A DNA stretch of 64,000 nucleotides from Panopea generosa. Taxonomy: Eukaryota > Mollusca > Bivalvia > Adapedonta > Hiatellidae. The notes below the pieces were generated by a model, which made no database searches, was not told where the DNA came from, and saw only the letters and a list, made by a program, of their open reading frames with translations. Shown in pieces: positions 48,336 to 60,730 of the stretch. The DNA is taken from positions 12,122,133 to 12,186,132 of the forward strand of contig CM055907.1 of assembly GCA_029582155.1 (NCBI GenBank), in the 5' to 3' direction. The number at the start of each line of letters is the position of its first letter. The stretch's first letter is position 1. The translations under genes and the position numbers were made by a program.

Positions 48336-49689
48336 TAGACTTCAAGTTTTAAAAGAAACATTTATTTAAATGGTTTTACGCATTTTTAACACATTGCCCA
48401 TTCTATATTGAATGAATCTAAATCGCCGTCTTTTCGTTTAAAGAACAAACAACACAAAACGCAACAACTGGCATTTTTGTTTGGTATCAGGCTGGGTTCG
48501 AGCACACGACCGCAGGGTGAGAGGAAAATGATATTGAGGCCTTGTGAACAACACGGGCACATTGGGCCTTTAAAAAAATAGTTTTTTAAGTACTGAATTT
48601 AATTTTTGTTGCAATTGGGAAATTCAGCAAAGAGAAAAAATGGACCCTCTTGTTGTTAAAATCTCCTCAGTAGGCGAACTTTATCATAATTATCATGAGT
48701 CCATCTACTATCAAACTGAAAAATAAAACTTCTTATAACATGCACCACAAATTTATTCCTAATGAGTGAATAAAAATCACAAAAAAGTGCTATATCATAC
48801 CCACCGACTTTAAAAATCGTAATCCAAAAACTGTTGTTTGAACAGCGAGAACAAATATATAATGAAATATGTATCGGGCCTACCTCTTCATCTCGCGCAG
48901 TCTCACAATTACTCGAAGCGTTTCAGGAACTATCCCGCTAATGTCACCAGACCGCGTCTCCTGTCTCTTTAATTTCCGTTACCACAATGTAAACTTTATG
49001 CTTAGTTTGTCAGACGAATCAATCCGGTTGACACCGGCATGTTCGATTAGCGTCACAAGTTCAAGTCAATATTCTGCTAGAGACCGAATAACCATTAATA
49101 AATTCTAGTTACTGATTAACCTCTGCGATAACGTTGCGAATATCGTCAAAGAAAATGGGTCTGTAATCTGATTCTCTATGGTGGTGTGTTGGTGTCAAAA
49201 GAACAATTTCCATAATTCGGTATATACCGTAATATGCTATGTAAATAGTTAAAAACATGTCCGTGCTTTATCTCCGTGTTGATATTATTTCTGATCTCTT
49301 TGACTCATGGGGTTCGATTTTATGTTGTTCGAAAATTAGCCTGTTGATCGAACCCGGCTCAACTGATTGGATCCGTTAAATAGCAATTGTTACGAGCACG
49401 CTGACTGGCCAGTTGTTTCAGAGAAAGTTTCAATAACGTCACGGTTTAGTAAGTAATGAATTGCCATGAAATGTGGGACAGGCATAAAATTCCCTGCTTT
49501 TTCATTGGTGGTTAATATATCTGATTTGGGAGATATCAGGGTCTGTGATATCAGGTTCTGGGATATCAGGTTCTGGGATAGACTACTCGAGAATACAATA
49601 TCGCTAAGATCGGTGCTGGGGGCAATTCCTCTAATGAATAGACACTGTTCTGCGCTCTCATGTGACCCTTTTATCAGATATTATTGTCT
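48336..49689. other. Non-coding stretch
   Basis: No gene. A 15-bp GATATCAGGTTCTGG motif is repeated about three times near 49535-49580. Confidence 0.4.
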
Positions 49690-50345
49690 AGCACTTGGCA
49701 AATTGTTTCTATGGCAACAGAACAAATATTGAAAACTCACTCGTGTCAAAAAAACACTACTAGACCATTAGGTTGACATGCGTAAACATTATCGTTAAGT
49801 TATCTTGCACGGATTTTTAGTCATGCTCCGTGGAGAATTTGGTACGTTTGGCCTTTGTGTTTCCATGGTAACAGAACATATATTGAAAATGACAATTCCA
49901 TCATAGCAAAATGCACTATCAAATGTTGACCACTAGATTAACATGTGTGCAAGCGTTCGTGAAATTATCTTGAAGAGTTTTGAAGCTATAAGAATTTCGT
50001 AATTGGTTATAGTTTCCATGGTAGCAGAAAATGTATTAAAAAAGGAAAATTTCTTGATACAAAAAGGCACTACACTACTAAACCACGAGGTTGACATGTG
50101 TACACAATTTCGCGAATTTTCCTTGAAATGTTTTACAGTTTTGCTCCTGAAACAGTAAATTTTGTCAGTTTGGCTATTTGATTCCATGGTAACAGAAAAT
50201 ATAATGAAAATGTAAACTCCCTCATAGCAAATGACACTAGTAGACCACCAGGTTGATATGTGTTCAATGATTCGGGAGGTTCAAGCGGTTTTTGGAGCTT
50301 GACAAATGGACGCACGTACTGACATACGCACGACGGACGGAGACA
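49690..50345 (+). repeat. Degenerate ~160-bp tandem repeat, four units
   Basis: Each unit has CCATGGTAACAGAA, a run to ACTAGTAGACCACCAGGTTG, then ACATGTGT. Units begin near 49705, 49862, 50016 and 50186. The last ends in a GACGGACGGAGAC stretch. Confidence 0.7.
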
Positions 50346-51537
50346 TTCACACAAACAACTGCGTTTCAGGGATAATCACTTGTAACTAGTACATGTTGCT
50401 TTTTTCATATACATGTACATACAAATATGTGCCTTAGGTGAAAAAAAAACAACACCAAAATTAAAGCGTAATATCTCTGTGCTGTGAGGCAGACATTTTA
50501 CGACTCTTATTTACAACTTTCAATAATAAAATAGGTCACGTTTGCATGGGCATATTTATTTAGTTAATATTTAATGACAAGTTTCTGTACTGACAGCCAA
50601 TTTAATTGTTCGTATCTTTCGACATGATTATATTGGCCAATATTTGTTAATACTTTTATTATTAAATATTCAGCTAAGGAAAACAATAATTTCTATACGC
50701 ACCGCAAACGTTTAAAAAGCCGCGTGTTTGCTCAAGTTTACGCCACCGATACCTCAAATAATTTTAATTTAAATATGTTGACAGAAAAAATAGACTAGAC
50801 AACACTACCTCCGGATAAAAGGGTTCATTGCGAGAAAAGAACGCATTCAAGAAAAAAATATAGCAGACCAGGTTGTATCGAGTCTGTTCATGACGGGTAT
50901 TGAAACATGCCGGTATTGAACTCCCCCCCCCCCCCCCCCCCCCCCTGGCCTGGACACCGGCCCAAGTGGTGTTCTATTCTCGGACAACACGAAATCGAGC
51001 CCCTTGATTCCAAGGAATCAGAAATAATTCCAACGTTTAATGAGGGACACTTGCGGTCTCCAAAATGGACCATGTTTATTTTGTGTTTTTTCTCTTGCGA
51101 CATGATCACATCAACTCCTCCGTCCGCAGGACCAAGAGTAAGAGTGACCCGCACGGGCTTATGGCAATATATATTAGCAGGGTTTCTAAAATCATCAAAC
51201 TTTTGGAACTAAACTCAGAATTTGCGAATTTGAAATACTTTTTATAGCAAAATCTTTAGTTAAAATGAGTCGGGTTTTTTTTTTACATTTTCTGATGATG
51301 TGTCATTGATATTGTTTGTTTGTGTAGGGAAATATAAAGTATAATATAAAATAACAAAAATTCAGATTTCAGACTCAATATTTCGATGAATCTATGTTCA
51401 GCTGTTTTTACTATGCTGCAACACATGTATTCAAATTATGTTTGTATGCCACTACAGTTAGCGGAGTGTTATACCACAAAGGTCACGTGTGTTGGAACTG
51501 ACCAGCTGTTTTGTCGGATGAGATGTGGGTATACTGG
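50346..51537. other. Non-coding stretch with a 23-base C run
   Basis: C23 at 50923-50945. No supported gene; opposite-strand short frames at 50888-51247 are unsupported. Confidence 0.45.
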
Positions 51538-51682
51538 GCTGCGTTCAGCTCTCCGTTAACTTTTGCTGCCTGTTTCCCTAATAGTATCGCGTACTGCGTG
51601 CTAATTTAAGGTTGAACCAGTGTCCAGGAAAATATGTTAGCTGACGTTATCAAACGATTAACCGAACTGAACGCAACTCTGG
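51538..51682. mobile_element. MITE-like element with ~23-bp inverted ends
   Basis: GGCTGCGTTCAGCTCTCCGT faces GATTAACCGAACTGAACGCA in inverted orientation with several mismatches. About 145 bp, non-coding. Target duplication not clear. Confidence 0.5.
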
Positions 51683-52350
51683 TTTTATTTTTCTGAAGAA
51701 AATAGGTAGGTGGTGGGTGGGGGCTGGCGAAAAAGTACCACCAACAAAACTTCAAAATAGCTTTTTTACTAGTAGATGTTCATCTGTACAAAGAAAAACG
51801 CAGAAGAAAAGGTATGTATATTTGCATGTCATGACATGTGTGTGAACATGATTTCAAATGGACCAGTCTGTTAAAACATATATACAATAAATTAAAATAT
51901 CTACACTGCGTAAGCCTAACCGTCAGAAAGAACCAAACTGGTGGACAAAACTGAGGCAAACAAATAATTAATATTACACTGAAATCTATGTTTCGTCTAT
52001 TTTCATTCAATGTAATATTAAAAAAGATTTAGCCAGAAAAACAATATGCCATCGGTCTGCTCCTAACAAGAGAGTGACATGGTATGACTGTGATAATAAA
52101 TGCTCAAAGTGTGAGTGGTACAGGTAAGACGTGCGCCTGTCACTCGACAGGTCTAACGTTCGAGACTGCCTAGCGATATTTTTGTTGATAAATGTTTATA
52201 AACAAATTCAAGGTATTCGTATTATTATTTTTATCTTCATTTAAATAAAGTTATAAATGTATATACATTCACTTAAACATATTTTCTTTTTTTAATCTTA
52301 TTTGTGAAGGCAGCTGTCATCAAGGAGATTAAGTAAATAGTGGAAGTCAG
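51683..52350. other. Non-coding stretch with a tRNA-like fragment
   Basis: Near 52110-52175, GTGGTACAGGTAAGACGTGC and AACGTTCGAGACTGCC look like weak A and B boxes. A TAG at 52338 blocks the frame of the next gene upstream, so its earlier exons, if any, are unknown. Confidence 0.35.
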
Positions 52351-52873
52351 TGCACTTGTATCGCACAAGTAGAAATGGTTATCCTAAGTGTACAAGAGAC
52401 GTTGACCGCATCCTTCAAGATGGTACTGACCTGTTTTCATCAATATCAAGCCAGGGACACTACTTGCTTATTAACGAGTTACCTGCAACTGTACACATTG
52501 GAAACGATGTTTTAGAATTAAATTTGCGTGTGCCAAGAAGCGGGATGATGTCTCAAAGTACGAATGATTCTGAGTCACAGAGTTATAGCATCACGTCAGC
52601 TTTGCAGCAATGCTTCGGAGATTCGAGTGGAGCTTTCTTGACAATAGGAAATTCAGGGTCAACCATTGGAATCAAGCAAGTGGGTAACGGTGCCTTTATT
52701 GCTATGGATTCACATTGCCGAGATGATCAAGGCATGTGTTGGCCAGATTGAAAAGCTGTTGTCTTAAAATTATCGACATTAATAGATCTGTCTAATTATG
52801 TTAGAGATATGACGAAATTGATTTTAATGAACGATATGCAGTTTGAAGTAACACCGGTTTCTATCAGAAAAGG
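52351..52873 (+). pseudogene. First recognised segment: protease-like domain joined to the hAT gene
   Basis: Reads YLLINELPATVHIGND ... CFGDSSGAFLTIGN ... FIAMDSHCRDDQGMCWPD, TGA, then KAVVLKLSTLIDLSNYV in the same frame. The order Cys-rich strand, Asp-x-His (DSH at 52707-52715) and R-D recalls cysteine-protease-like domains seen in many mollusc proteins; the exact family is not assigned. The TGA at 52749-52751 replaces what is probably a Gly codon (GGA), a single-base change. It joins the zinc-finger exon through GTAAAT / TTTTTTCAG, a phase-2 junction. Confidence 0.6.
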
Positions 52874-52961
52874 GTAAATACTATAAGTCTTGTCATTTCT
52901 ATTAATTGTAAATGAGCTGATTTATTTATTTTCTCGGTAATAAATGTGACAGGAATATAAA

Positions 52962-52991
52962 TATATATATAATATAATATATATATATATA
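52962..52991 (+). repeat. (AT)n microsatellite
   Basis: Imperfect TATATA run in an intron of the hAT-like gene. Confidence 0.8.
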
Positions 52992-53363
52992 AGGAGACAC
53001 ATTACGAACAGTCTCAGACACACACACATACAGATTTACTGCGGGCGGCGGTGGGGCGTCGCCAAGGTCCATTGCATAGCACACAAGGGAGGCAACTTAC
53101 TGTACATCTAAATAAAGAAGTGTTCAACCTACGACATATGTTTATACAATTACACAATGACTCGCAAATGGTACAAGGCATATGCTAAATTAACATACAC
53201 ACACTAAATAACAATTATATCAGATCGGATCTAGATAGACACAGAGACACAGAAGTATGACGGATATTTTCAGACGCAATGAATAAAGAATTAAAATATT
53301 ACGTTATTTATATATAAAGATTATGTATTACTTATACTTTATCACTTGACTATATTTTTTCAG

Positions 53364-53475
53364 TTCGGATGGTAGCGATGCAACTAGCACTGACAAGGTT
53401 ACAGTTGAAACTTGCGAAGATCTATATGACCTGCCAGGACAAAGTGGAAACTTGGATGATACGGGGAATCAAGAG
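53364..53475 (+). pseudogene. Linker exon of the hAT-like gene
   Basis: GSDGSDATSTDKVTVETCED ... DDTGNQE. Open, phase-matched on both sides. Confidence 0.6.
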
Positions 53476-55811
53476 GTAAAGAAGCTACAACAATTCCGTC
53501 CATTCATATTGGAGATATCAATTTGACTAGTTTAATGATTTCCGAAGTTTGATAAAAGTATTTTATAGTTGAAAAACAAAAATATCTATCATAATGATAT
53601 GTATGTAGAGTCAACCTCTACAATGATATTTCAGGGAATACGTGATGATCAACAACATGGGGTTCAAACTTCATCTCTGGATATAAAGAATTATGACCCG
53701 AAGAATGCTTCAGATGCAGAAAAGTATAGGCTCGTTCAAGAGAGCGAACTAGTGATTAATTTCACATTTCCGGCAAGACTATACAAAGGCAAACGAAAGA
53801 AGTCCAGACTAATGAAACGATTTTGTATCAGGGAATGGTTTACGAGATTCACATTCATATCATACTCAAAACTTGATGATGGGTTATACTGTTCAACTTG
53901 CCTGTTATTTCCAGACACAGCGCACAGACGTTGTAATAAGTTCATCACTGAACCTTTCTCCAACTGGAAGGATGCAGCAGACGATATGACGAGCCATTCG
54001 GCGCCGTTGCACCACCAAGATTTAATGACAAGATTTAAATGCTTTAAGACGACGTTCACACACCCTTCAACTAGAATCGACGTAACGATGACAAGTGAAA
54101 ATGAAGCAAAGATCGATCGCACATAATCGAAGAATACTGCAATCTATATTACATACCTTAGTGTTTTGTGGCAGACAGGGAATAGCATTTAGATCACATC
54201 GTGATAATGATTCATCATGTGACAGCAGTCTTAATATGTGTAAATTTAACTTATAAAATTTCGAGTAAATGCAGGTGACAAAGTGCAAGAAGAACACATG
54301 AACACATGCGCCAAAAATGCATTATACATTTCCAAAACATCACGTATGAGTTCTTGCTTTGTGCTAAACAGTATATACAAAACACAATTGTAGAAGAGGT
54401 CAAAGTCCGAGACATTGGTCCTTTCTTTGGATATCAGTGTGATGAAGTAACAGACAGCAGCCACTGGGAACAACTAGGTCTTGTCCTTAGTTACAGTACT
54501 ACAGGTGGAAAACCAGTTGAACTATTGTTGGAGCTTATTGCTTGCAACGAAATAACTGGTGAAGCAATTCGCAATAACATTATAACTTCGTTAACAAATG
54601 TAGGCCTCGATACTCAACTTTGCCGATCTCAGACAATGGACGGCGCCGGTAATATGGCAGGGAAGAATCTTGGCTGTACTGCGACGTTCGAAAGACACTC
54701 ACCGAGGGCAGTTTAACACTACTGTTCAAGTCACGACCTTAATTTGGTATTATGCAAAAGTTGCCAGGTGAAGGAAGTTCACATCATGCTGGATGCTCTT
54801 AAACAACTGGGGTTATTTTTAAGTATTCTCCGAAACGAGGCAGGTGACTTGAAGAAGCAATTGATGAGGTAAATAAGAAAAAGGAATGCAGCCAACAAGT
54901 TAAGAAGAATAAGTTCAAACTGTTTTGTGAGACAAGATGGGTCGAAAAGCATACATGTCTGGACGATTTCCAGGAAATGTATGAAGCGCTTTTAATATGC
55001 TTTGATACCATATCTGTTGTCGAGCGGGGTTGGGACACAAAGGCAGTAATGGATGCCAATGGGCTCTTAAAACGTATAACGGATGCCAGTTTCATTATAT
55101 GTTTTCAAACAGTTCATACTTATTCCGGGTACTTCATTGGATTGAGTAGAAAGCTCCAAGGCTCTTCACTTGATGTAATTCAGGCATATGATATGGTAGA
55201 GAATGTCAAAACTGTCATAACTGAAGCAAGAAACGATGAAAGTAAATATGATAAAGTGTATACAAAGGCCAAAGAAATGCCTGACGTTGCAAACATGTCA
55301 TCTCTTGAGCCACCTAGGCGATGTGGAAGGCAGACACAAAGAAATAACGCCCCTTCATCTACCCCAGAAGAATATTATAAGCGAGCAATATACTTATCTT
55401 TTGTGGATTTCTTAGTCATTCAAGTCAGTATGAGGTTTGGGAGTTTGTCAAAACATGTAGTTCGGGCCCTTTGTATCATACCAAAGAATCATGATTTGAT
55501 CAACGAAAAAAACATTGATGCAATTATTGAGTACTATGTGGAAGACATGCCTGCACCAACAACTTTCCAACAGGTACTGACGTTGTGGAAACACTTATGG
55601 AATGGTCGAGAAGAAAAGCCATCAACGATCCAGGAAACACTTTCTAGTGAAAGAACATGCAGGTTGATGTACCCAAATATATTTATTTCTGCTGACGTCG
55701 GTAACGTCAAGTAGCGTAGAAAGAGCAAACTCGTCGTTGAAGTACATAAAGAACAAATTAAGAAGTACTATGGGAGAAGATCGCTTCAATGCACTCGTGT
55801 TTATGTATGTT

Positions 55812-58800
55812 CATAAAGACATACCCATTGTCATAGACTCTACTGTACATAAAGACATACCCATTGTCATAGACTCAACTGTACATAAAGACATACCCAT
55901 TGTCATAGACTCTACTGTAGATAAAGACATACCAATTGTCATAGACTCAACTGTACATAAAGACATACCCATTGTCATATACTCTACTGTACATAATGAC
56001 ATACCCATTGTCATAGACTCAACTGTACATAAAGACATACCCATTGTCATAGACTCTACTGTAGATAAAGACATACCCATCGTCATAGACTCTACTGTAC
56101 ATAAAGACATACCCATTATCATAGACTCTACTGTAGATAAAGACATACCCATTGTCATAGACTCTACTGTACATAAAGACATACCCATTGTCATAGACTC
56201 AACTGTACATAAAGACATACCCATTGTCATAAGACTCTACTGTAGATAAAGACATACCATTGTCATAGACTCTACTGAAGATAAAGAAATACCCATTGTC
56301 ATAGACTCTACTGTAGATAAAGACATACCCATTGTCATAGACTCTACTGTAGATAAAGACATACCCATTGTCATAGACTCAATTGTAGATAAAGACATAC
56401 CCATTGTCATAGACTCAACTGTAGATAAAGACATACCCATTGTCATAGACTCTACTGTAGATAAAGACATACCCATTGTCATAGACTCAACTGTAGATAA
56501 AGACATACCCATTGTCCTAGACTCTGCTGTAGATAAAGACATACCCATTGTCATAGACTCAACTGTAGATAAAGACATACCCATTGTCATATACTCTACT
56601 GTACATAAAGACATACCCATTGTCATAGACTCAACTGTAGATAAAGACATACCCATTGTCATAGACTCAACTGTAGATAAAGACATACCCATTGTCATAG
56701 ACTCTACTGTAGATAAAGACATACCCATTGTCATAGACTCTACTGAAGATAATGACATACCAATTGTCATTGACTCAACTGTAGATAAAGACATACCCAT
56801 TGTCATAGACTCTACTGTACATAAATACATACCCATTGTCATAGACTCTACTGTAGATAAAGACATACCAATTGTCATAGACTCAACTGTAGATAAAGAC
56901 ATATCCATTGTCATATACTCTACTGTACATAAAGGCATACCCATTGTCATAGACTCAACTGTAGATAAAGAAAAACCCATTGTCATAGACTCAACTGTAG
57001 ATAAAGACATACCCATTGTCATAGACTTTACAGTAGATAAAGACATACCGATTGTCATAGACTCTACTGTAGATAAAGACATACCCATTGTCATAGACTC
57101 AACTGTAGATAAAGACATACCCATTGTCATAGACTCTACTGTACATAAAGACATACCCATTGTCATAGACTCAACTGTAGATAAAGACATACCCATTGTC
57201 ATAGACTCAACTGTACTTAACGACATACCCATTGTCATAGACTCTACTGTAGATAAAGACATACCCATTGTCATAGACACTACTGTAGATAAAGACATAC
57301 CCATTGTCATAGACCCTACTGTTCATAAAGACATACCCATTGTCATAGACTCTACTGTACATAAAGACATACCCATTGTCATACACTCTACTGTAGATAA
57401 AGACATACCCATTGTCATAGACTTTATTGTAGATAAAGACATACCCATTGTCATAGACTCTACTGTAGATAAAGACATACCCATTGTCATAGACTCTACT
57501 GTACATAAAGACATACCCATTGTCATAGACTCTACTGTAGATAATGACATACCGATTGTCATAGACTCAACTGTACATAAAGACATACCCATTGTCATAG
57601 ACTCTACTGTACATAAAGACATACCCATTGTCATAGACTCTACTGTAGATAAAGAAATACCCATTGTCATAGACTCTACTGTAGATAAAGACATACCCAT
57701 TGTCATATACTCTACTGTACTGAAAGACATACCCATTGTCATAGACTCTACTGTAGATAAAGACATACCCATTGTCATAGACTCAACTGTTGATAAAGAC
57801 ATACCCATTGTCATAGACTCTACAGTAGATAAAGACATACCCATTGTCATAGACTCTACTGTAGATAAAGACATACCCATTGTCATAGATTCAACTGTAG
57901 ATAAAGACATACCCATTGTCATAGACTCTACTGTACATAAAGACATACCCATTGTCATAGACTCAACTGTAGATAAAAACATACCCATTGTCATAGACTC
58001 TACTGTAGATAAAGACATACCCATTGTCATAGACTCAACTGTAGATAAAGACATACCCATTGTCATAGACTTTTCTGTAGATAAAGACATACCCATTGTC
58101 ATAGACTCTACTGTAGATAAAGACATACCCATTGTCATAGACTCAACTGTACATAAAAACATACCCATTGTCATAGATTCAACTGTAGATAAAGACATAC
58201 CCATTGTCATAGACTCTACTGTAGATAAAGACATACCCATTGTCATAGACTCTGTTGTAAATATGTATGTACATAACGACATACCCATTGTCATAGACTC
58301 TGTTGTAAATATGTATGTACATAACAACATACCCATTGACATAGACTCTACTGTACATAAAGACATACCCATTGTCATAGACTCTGCTGTACATAAAGAC
58401 ATACCCATTGTCATAGACTCTACTGTAGATAAAGACATACCCATTGTCATAGACTCAACTGTAGATAAAGACATACCTATTGTCATAGACTCTGTTGTGA
58501 ATATGTATGTACATAATGACATACCCATTGTCATAAACTCTATTGTAGATATGTATGTACACAAAGACATACCCATTGACATAGACTCTGTTGTAGATAT
58601 GTATGTACATAAAGACATACCCATTGACATAGACTCTGTTGTAGATATGTATGTACATTAAGACATACCCATTGACAAAGACTCTATTGTAGATATGTAT
58701 GTACATAAAGACATACCAATTGTCATACACTCTATTGTAGATACGCATGTACATAAAGACGTACCCATTGACATAGACTCTGTTGTAGATATGTATGTAC

Positions 58801-58892
58801 ATAAAGACATACCCATTGACATAGACTCTATTGTAGATATGTATGTACATAAAGACTTACCCATTGTCATAGACTCTATTGTAGATATGTAT
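55812..58892 (+). repeat. In-frame 12/16-codon array inside the hAT C-terminus, about 82 copies
   Basis: 72 units of 36 bp and 10 of 48 bp. The 36-bp unit encodes HKDIPIVIDSTV or DKDIPIVIDSTV; the 48-bp unit encodes DMYVHKDIPIDIDSVV. 68 short units run from 55812 to 58259, two long units follow (58260-58355), then four short and eight long. The frame is held throughout, apart from a compensated +1/-1 pair near 56231 and 56257 and one nonsense (AAA to TAA) at 58659-58661. Minus-strand open frames of 357 and 435 codons through the array are by-products. Confidence 0.93.
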
Positions 58893-58943
58893 GTCAGAAG
58901 ACATCCAAAGAAGATGGTTCTGTTAAATCCCTTATCAGCATGA
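58893..58943 (+). pseudogene. Terminal codons of the hAT-like protein after the array
   Basis: VRRHPKKMVLLNPLSA then TGA at 58941-58943. This is the normal C-terminal end of the family, still in frame with 55737-55811. Confidence 0.75.
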
Positions 58944-59029
58944 AATACTGACTGAGAAGTTACTTGTACACATCTAATCGGAATACTTGTATTAAGCATT
59001 CCCATGGAAAATCCTATGTTCAATCTGCG

Positions 59030-59049
59030 CCCCCCCCCCCCCCCCCCCC
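59030..59049 (+). repeat. 20-base C run
   Basis: C20 followed by ACTAACATCAATTCCTGGAT, similar to sequence near the G19 at 42474. Confidence 0.95.
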
Positions 59050-60639
59050 ACTAACATCAATTCCTGGATCTGCACCTGAATATGACGTTATTTTGAGACG
59101 TATGATGATTCAGTTACGGAAAATTATGCCCGATTTTGTTTTTCTCGTTCTTTATAGTGATAGAAGTGATATGAGACATTAATGTTAAAAACAACAACAT
59201 TTTTCTGGGTTATGTAATAAAAAGAATCTTACATGTGTAAGGCAAAACTAATAAAATACTCGTTAGAGCCTCGCATAATGTAGCTTTGCCACCTTATTGA
59301 GACAGACATTCAAAGATTAATGAAATAATTACTAAATTAGTAATGGAATTCAGCCGTGTATATTGACTTCCAGATCTCTGTAATTAAGCCACTGGCACCA
59401 CACAAGAAATCTCAAAGAAAAATTCTAAATAATTTATACCAATTATTATATTTCTGTCCATTTCCACTAGTGACTTCGAACTGAATTTAAAGGGTTGTTG
59501 TATTTTGTGCGTGGGTGTGTATGTTGGTGCCTGTGTTTTTATTTTTCTACAAAGCAATCTTATTATATTACAATGTCATATTGATGTTAGTTGATCTTTC
59601 ACACGAAGAATCATCAATCGAATTGATATCTCTGTCAACCACGACGAATTCTTATCTCGATTGTTTAAAAAAATAAATTTTGATTTGATTTCACGGATTA
59701 AGGAGATCCCGTATTGATCGCCATCTATTGCGGATTCCAATCTCCGAATAACAATATCTCCACGAAACGGAAACATCACGCAGGTATTCATAAATCATGA
59801 ACGCCATTGTTAGAGATGGAAATATGATATGAATAAAAATCAGAAACACCCCAGCGAGATATGAATAAAATATAGACTTCGCATCATGCAAGACAGAAAA
59901 TTGTATGGAAATCAATCAAATCCACTTAATACGGTCATGTAATAGTAGAACCAATGTGTGCATATGGCTGGAGATTATCTAGAACCTAGTATTCAAATTA
60001 CTGAACTAAACGCTTATTCCTTTCTTCTATATCTTTAGTATTTTATATCTTTTTCTAGTACGCATATCTAATACAGCTATAGCCCTTTATATATTTCTCT
60101 TTATATGTGTACCTGATTTGTATTATTATTTTCAAATTATATTCTATCCTCCTTTTTTTTTTAGTAATTATCAAGTTTGATTGATCAGCGTATCAATGTA
60201 GATGTAGAACTACTAGTCTAGTATAGTATAAAAAAACAACATAATATTACAGTAATAGCTGTACTATATACCATAATCATATATAACTTATAAGAAATTG
60301 TTAGGTATCGTCCGTTAGTATTTACCTGGCATGAATATATACATGATTTTTCCGTGTACATCTGTAAATTTCAGTATTTTCGGTGTCCGAACGTATATAG
60401 TGATATCACTGGATAGTACTGTTAATAAGCCGGTACTAATACACTATAATATCGGCAGCACACCGCATTTACGAATAGTTGTACGGAGAAAGCGTAATCG
60501 CTCGAGCATATTGGCGAAGATTAATGAGTGCCAGGTAAACTCTAACCCAAAATAAGAAACTATTGAAATATTTAATACAAAAACAAAAATACTCAAAAAA
60601 AAAAAGAGACTGATAAACAGGTTACTATAGTAACGGAGA
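59050..60639. other. Non-coding stretch
   Basis: No gene recognised. Short overlapping frames near 59576-59915 are unsupported. Confidence 0.4.
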
Positions 60640-60730
60640 TAGCGGTGTCGATCACGTGGTTCATTGTGTTATCGTATAATTACTACACCGCTAACTCAGA
60701 GGTTGTGGAGTCGAGCCAAGCTCGATCCAA
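60640..60730 (+). repeat. tRNA-like SINE fragment
   Basis: TAGCGGTGTCGATCACGTGG and GAGGTTGTGGAGTCGAGCCA resemble weak A and B boxes. No body match seen. Confidence 0.35.

Larger units (their letters stand above)
52351..58943 (+). pseudogene. Decayed hAT-type transposase gene (ZMYM1/TTF-like) with expanded C-terminal array
   Basis: Pieces in order: 52351-52873 (protease-like domain), 53364-53475 (linker), 53635-54126 (TTF/ZMYM-type zinc-finger region with LYCSTCLLFPDT and PFSNWKDAADD), 54118-54305 (frameshifted), 54306-54710 (catalytic-domain start, CDEVTDSSHWEQLGLVLSY, QTMDGAGNMAGKN), then to 55680 (IICFQTVHTYSGYFIGLSRK, PPRRCGRQTQRNN), then the hAT dimerisation motif SSVERANSSLKYIKNKLRST, and 55812-58892 a tandem array before VRRHPKKMVLLNPLSA and TGA. 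The family is the DUF4371-type hAT group; catalysis by an RNase-H-like fold is family knowledge. Disablements: TGA 52749-52751, frameshift near 54120, TAA 54714-54716, frameshifts near 54830 and 55685. Splice sites at 52874, 53363, 53476 and 53634 fit GT/AG and keep the frame. Confidence 0.82.

Noticed and set aside
56237-58630. Minus-strand frames of 357 and 435 codons, repeats of MTMGMSLSTVES
   Set aside because: Antisense of the in-frame hAT array; a 36-bp unit without a stop keeps every stop-free frame open.
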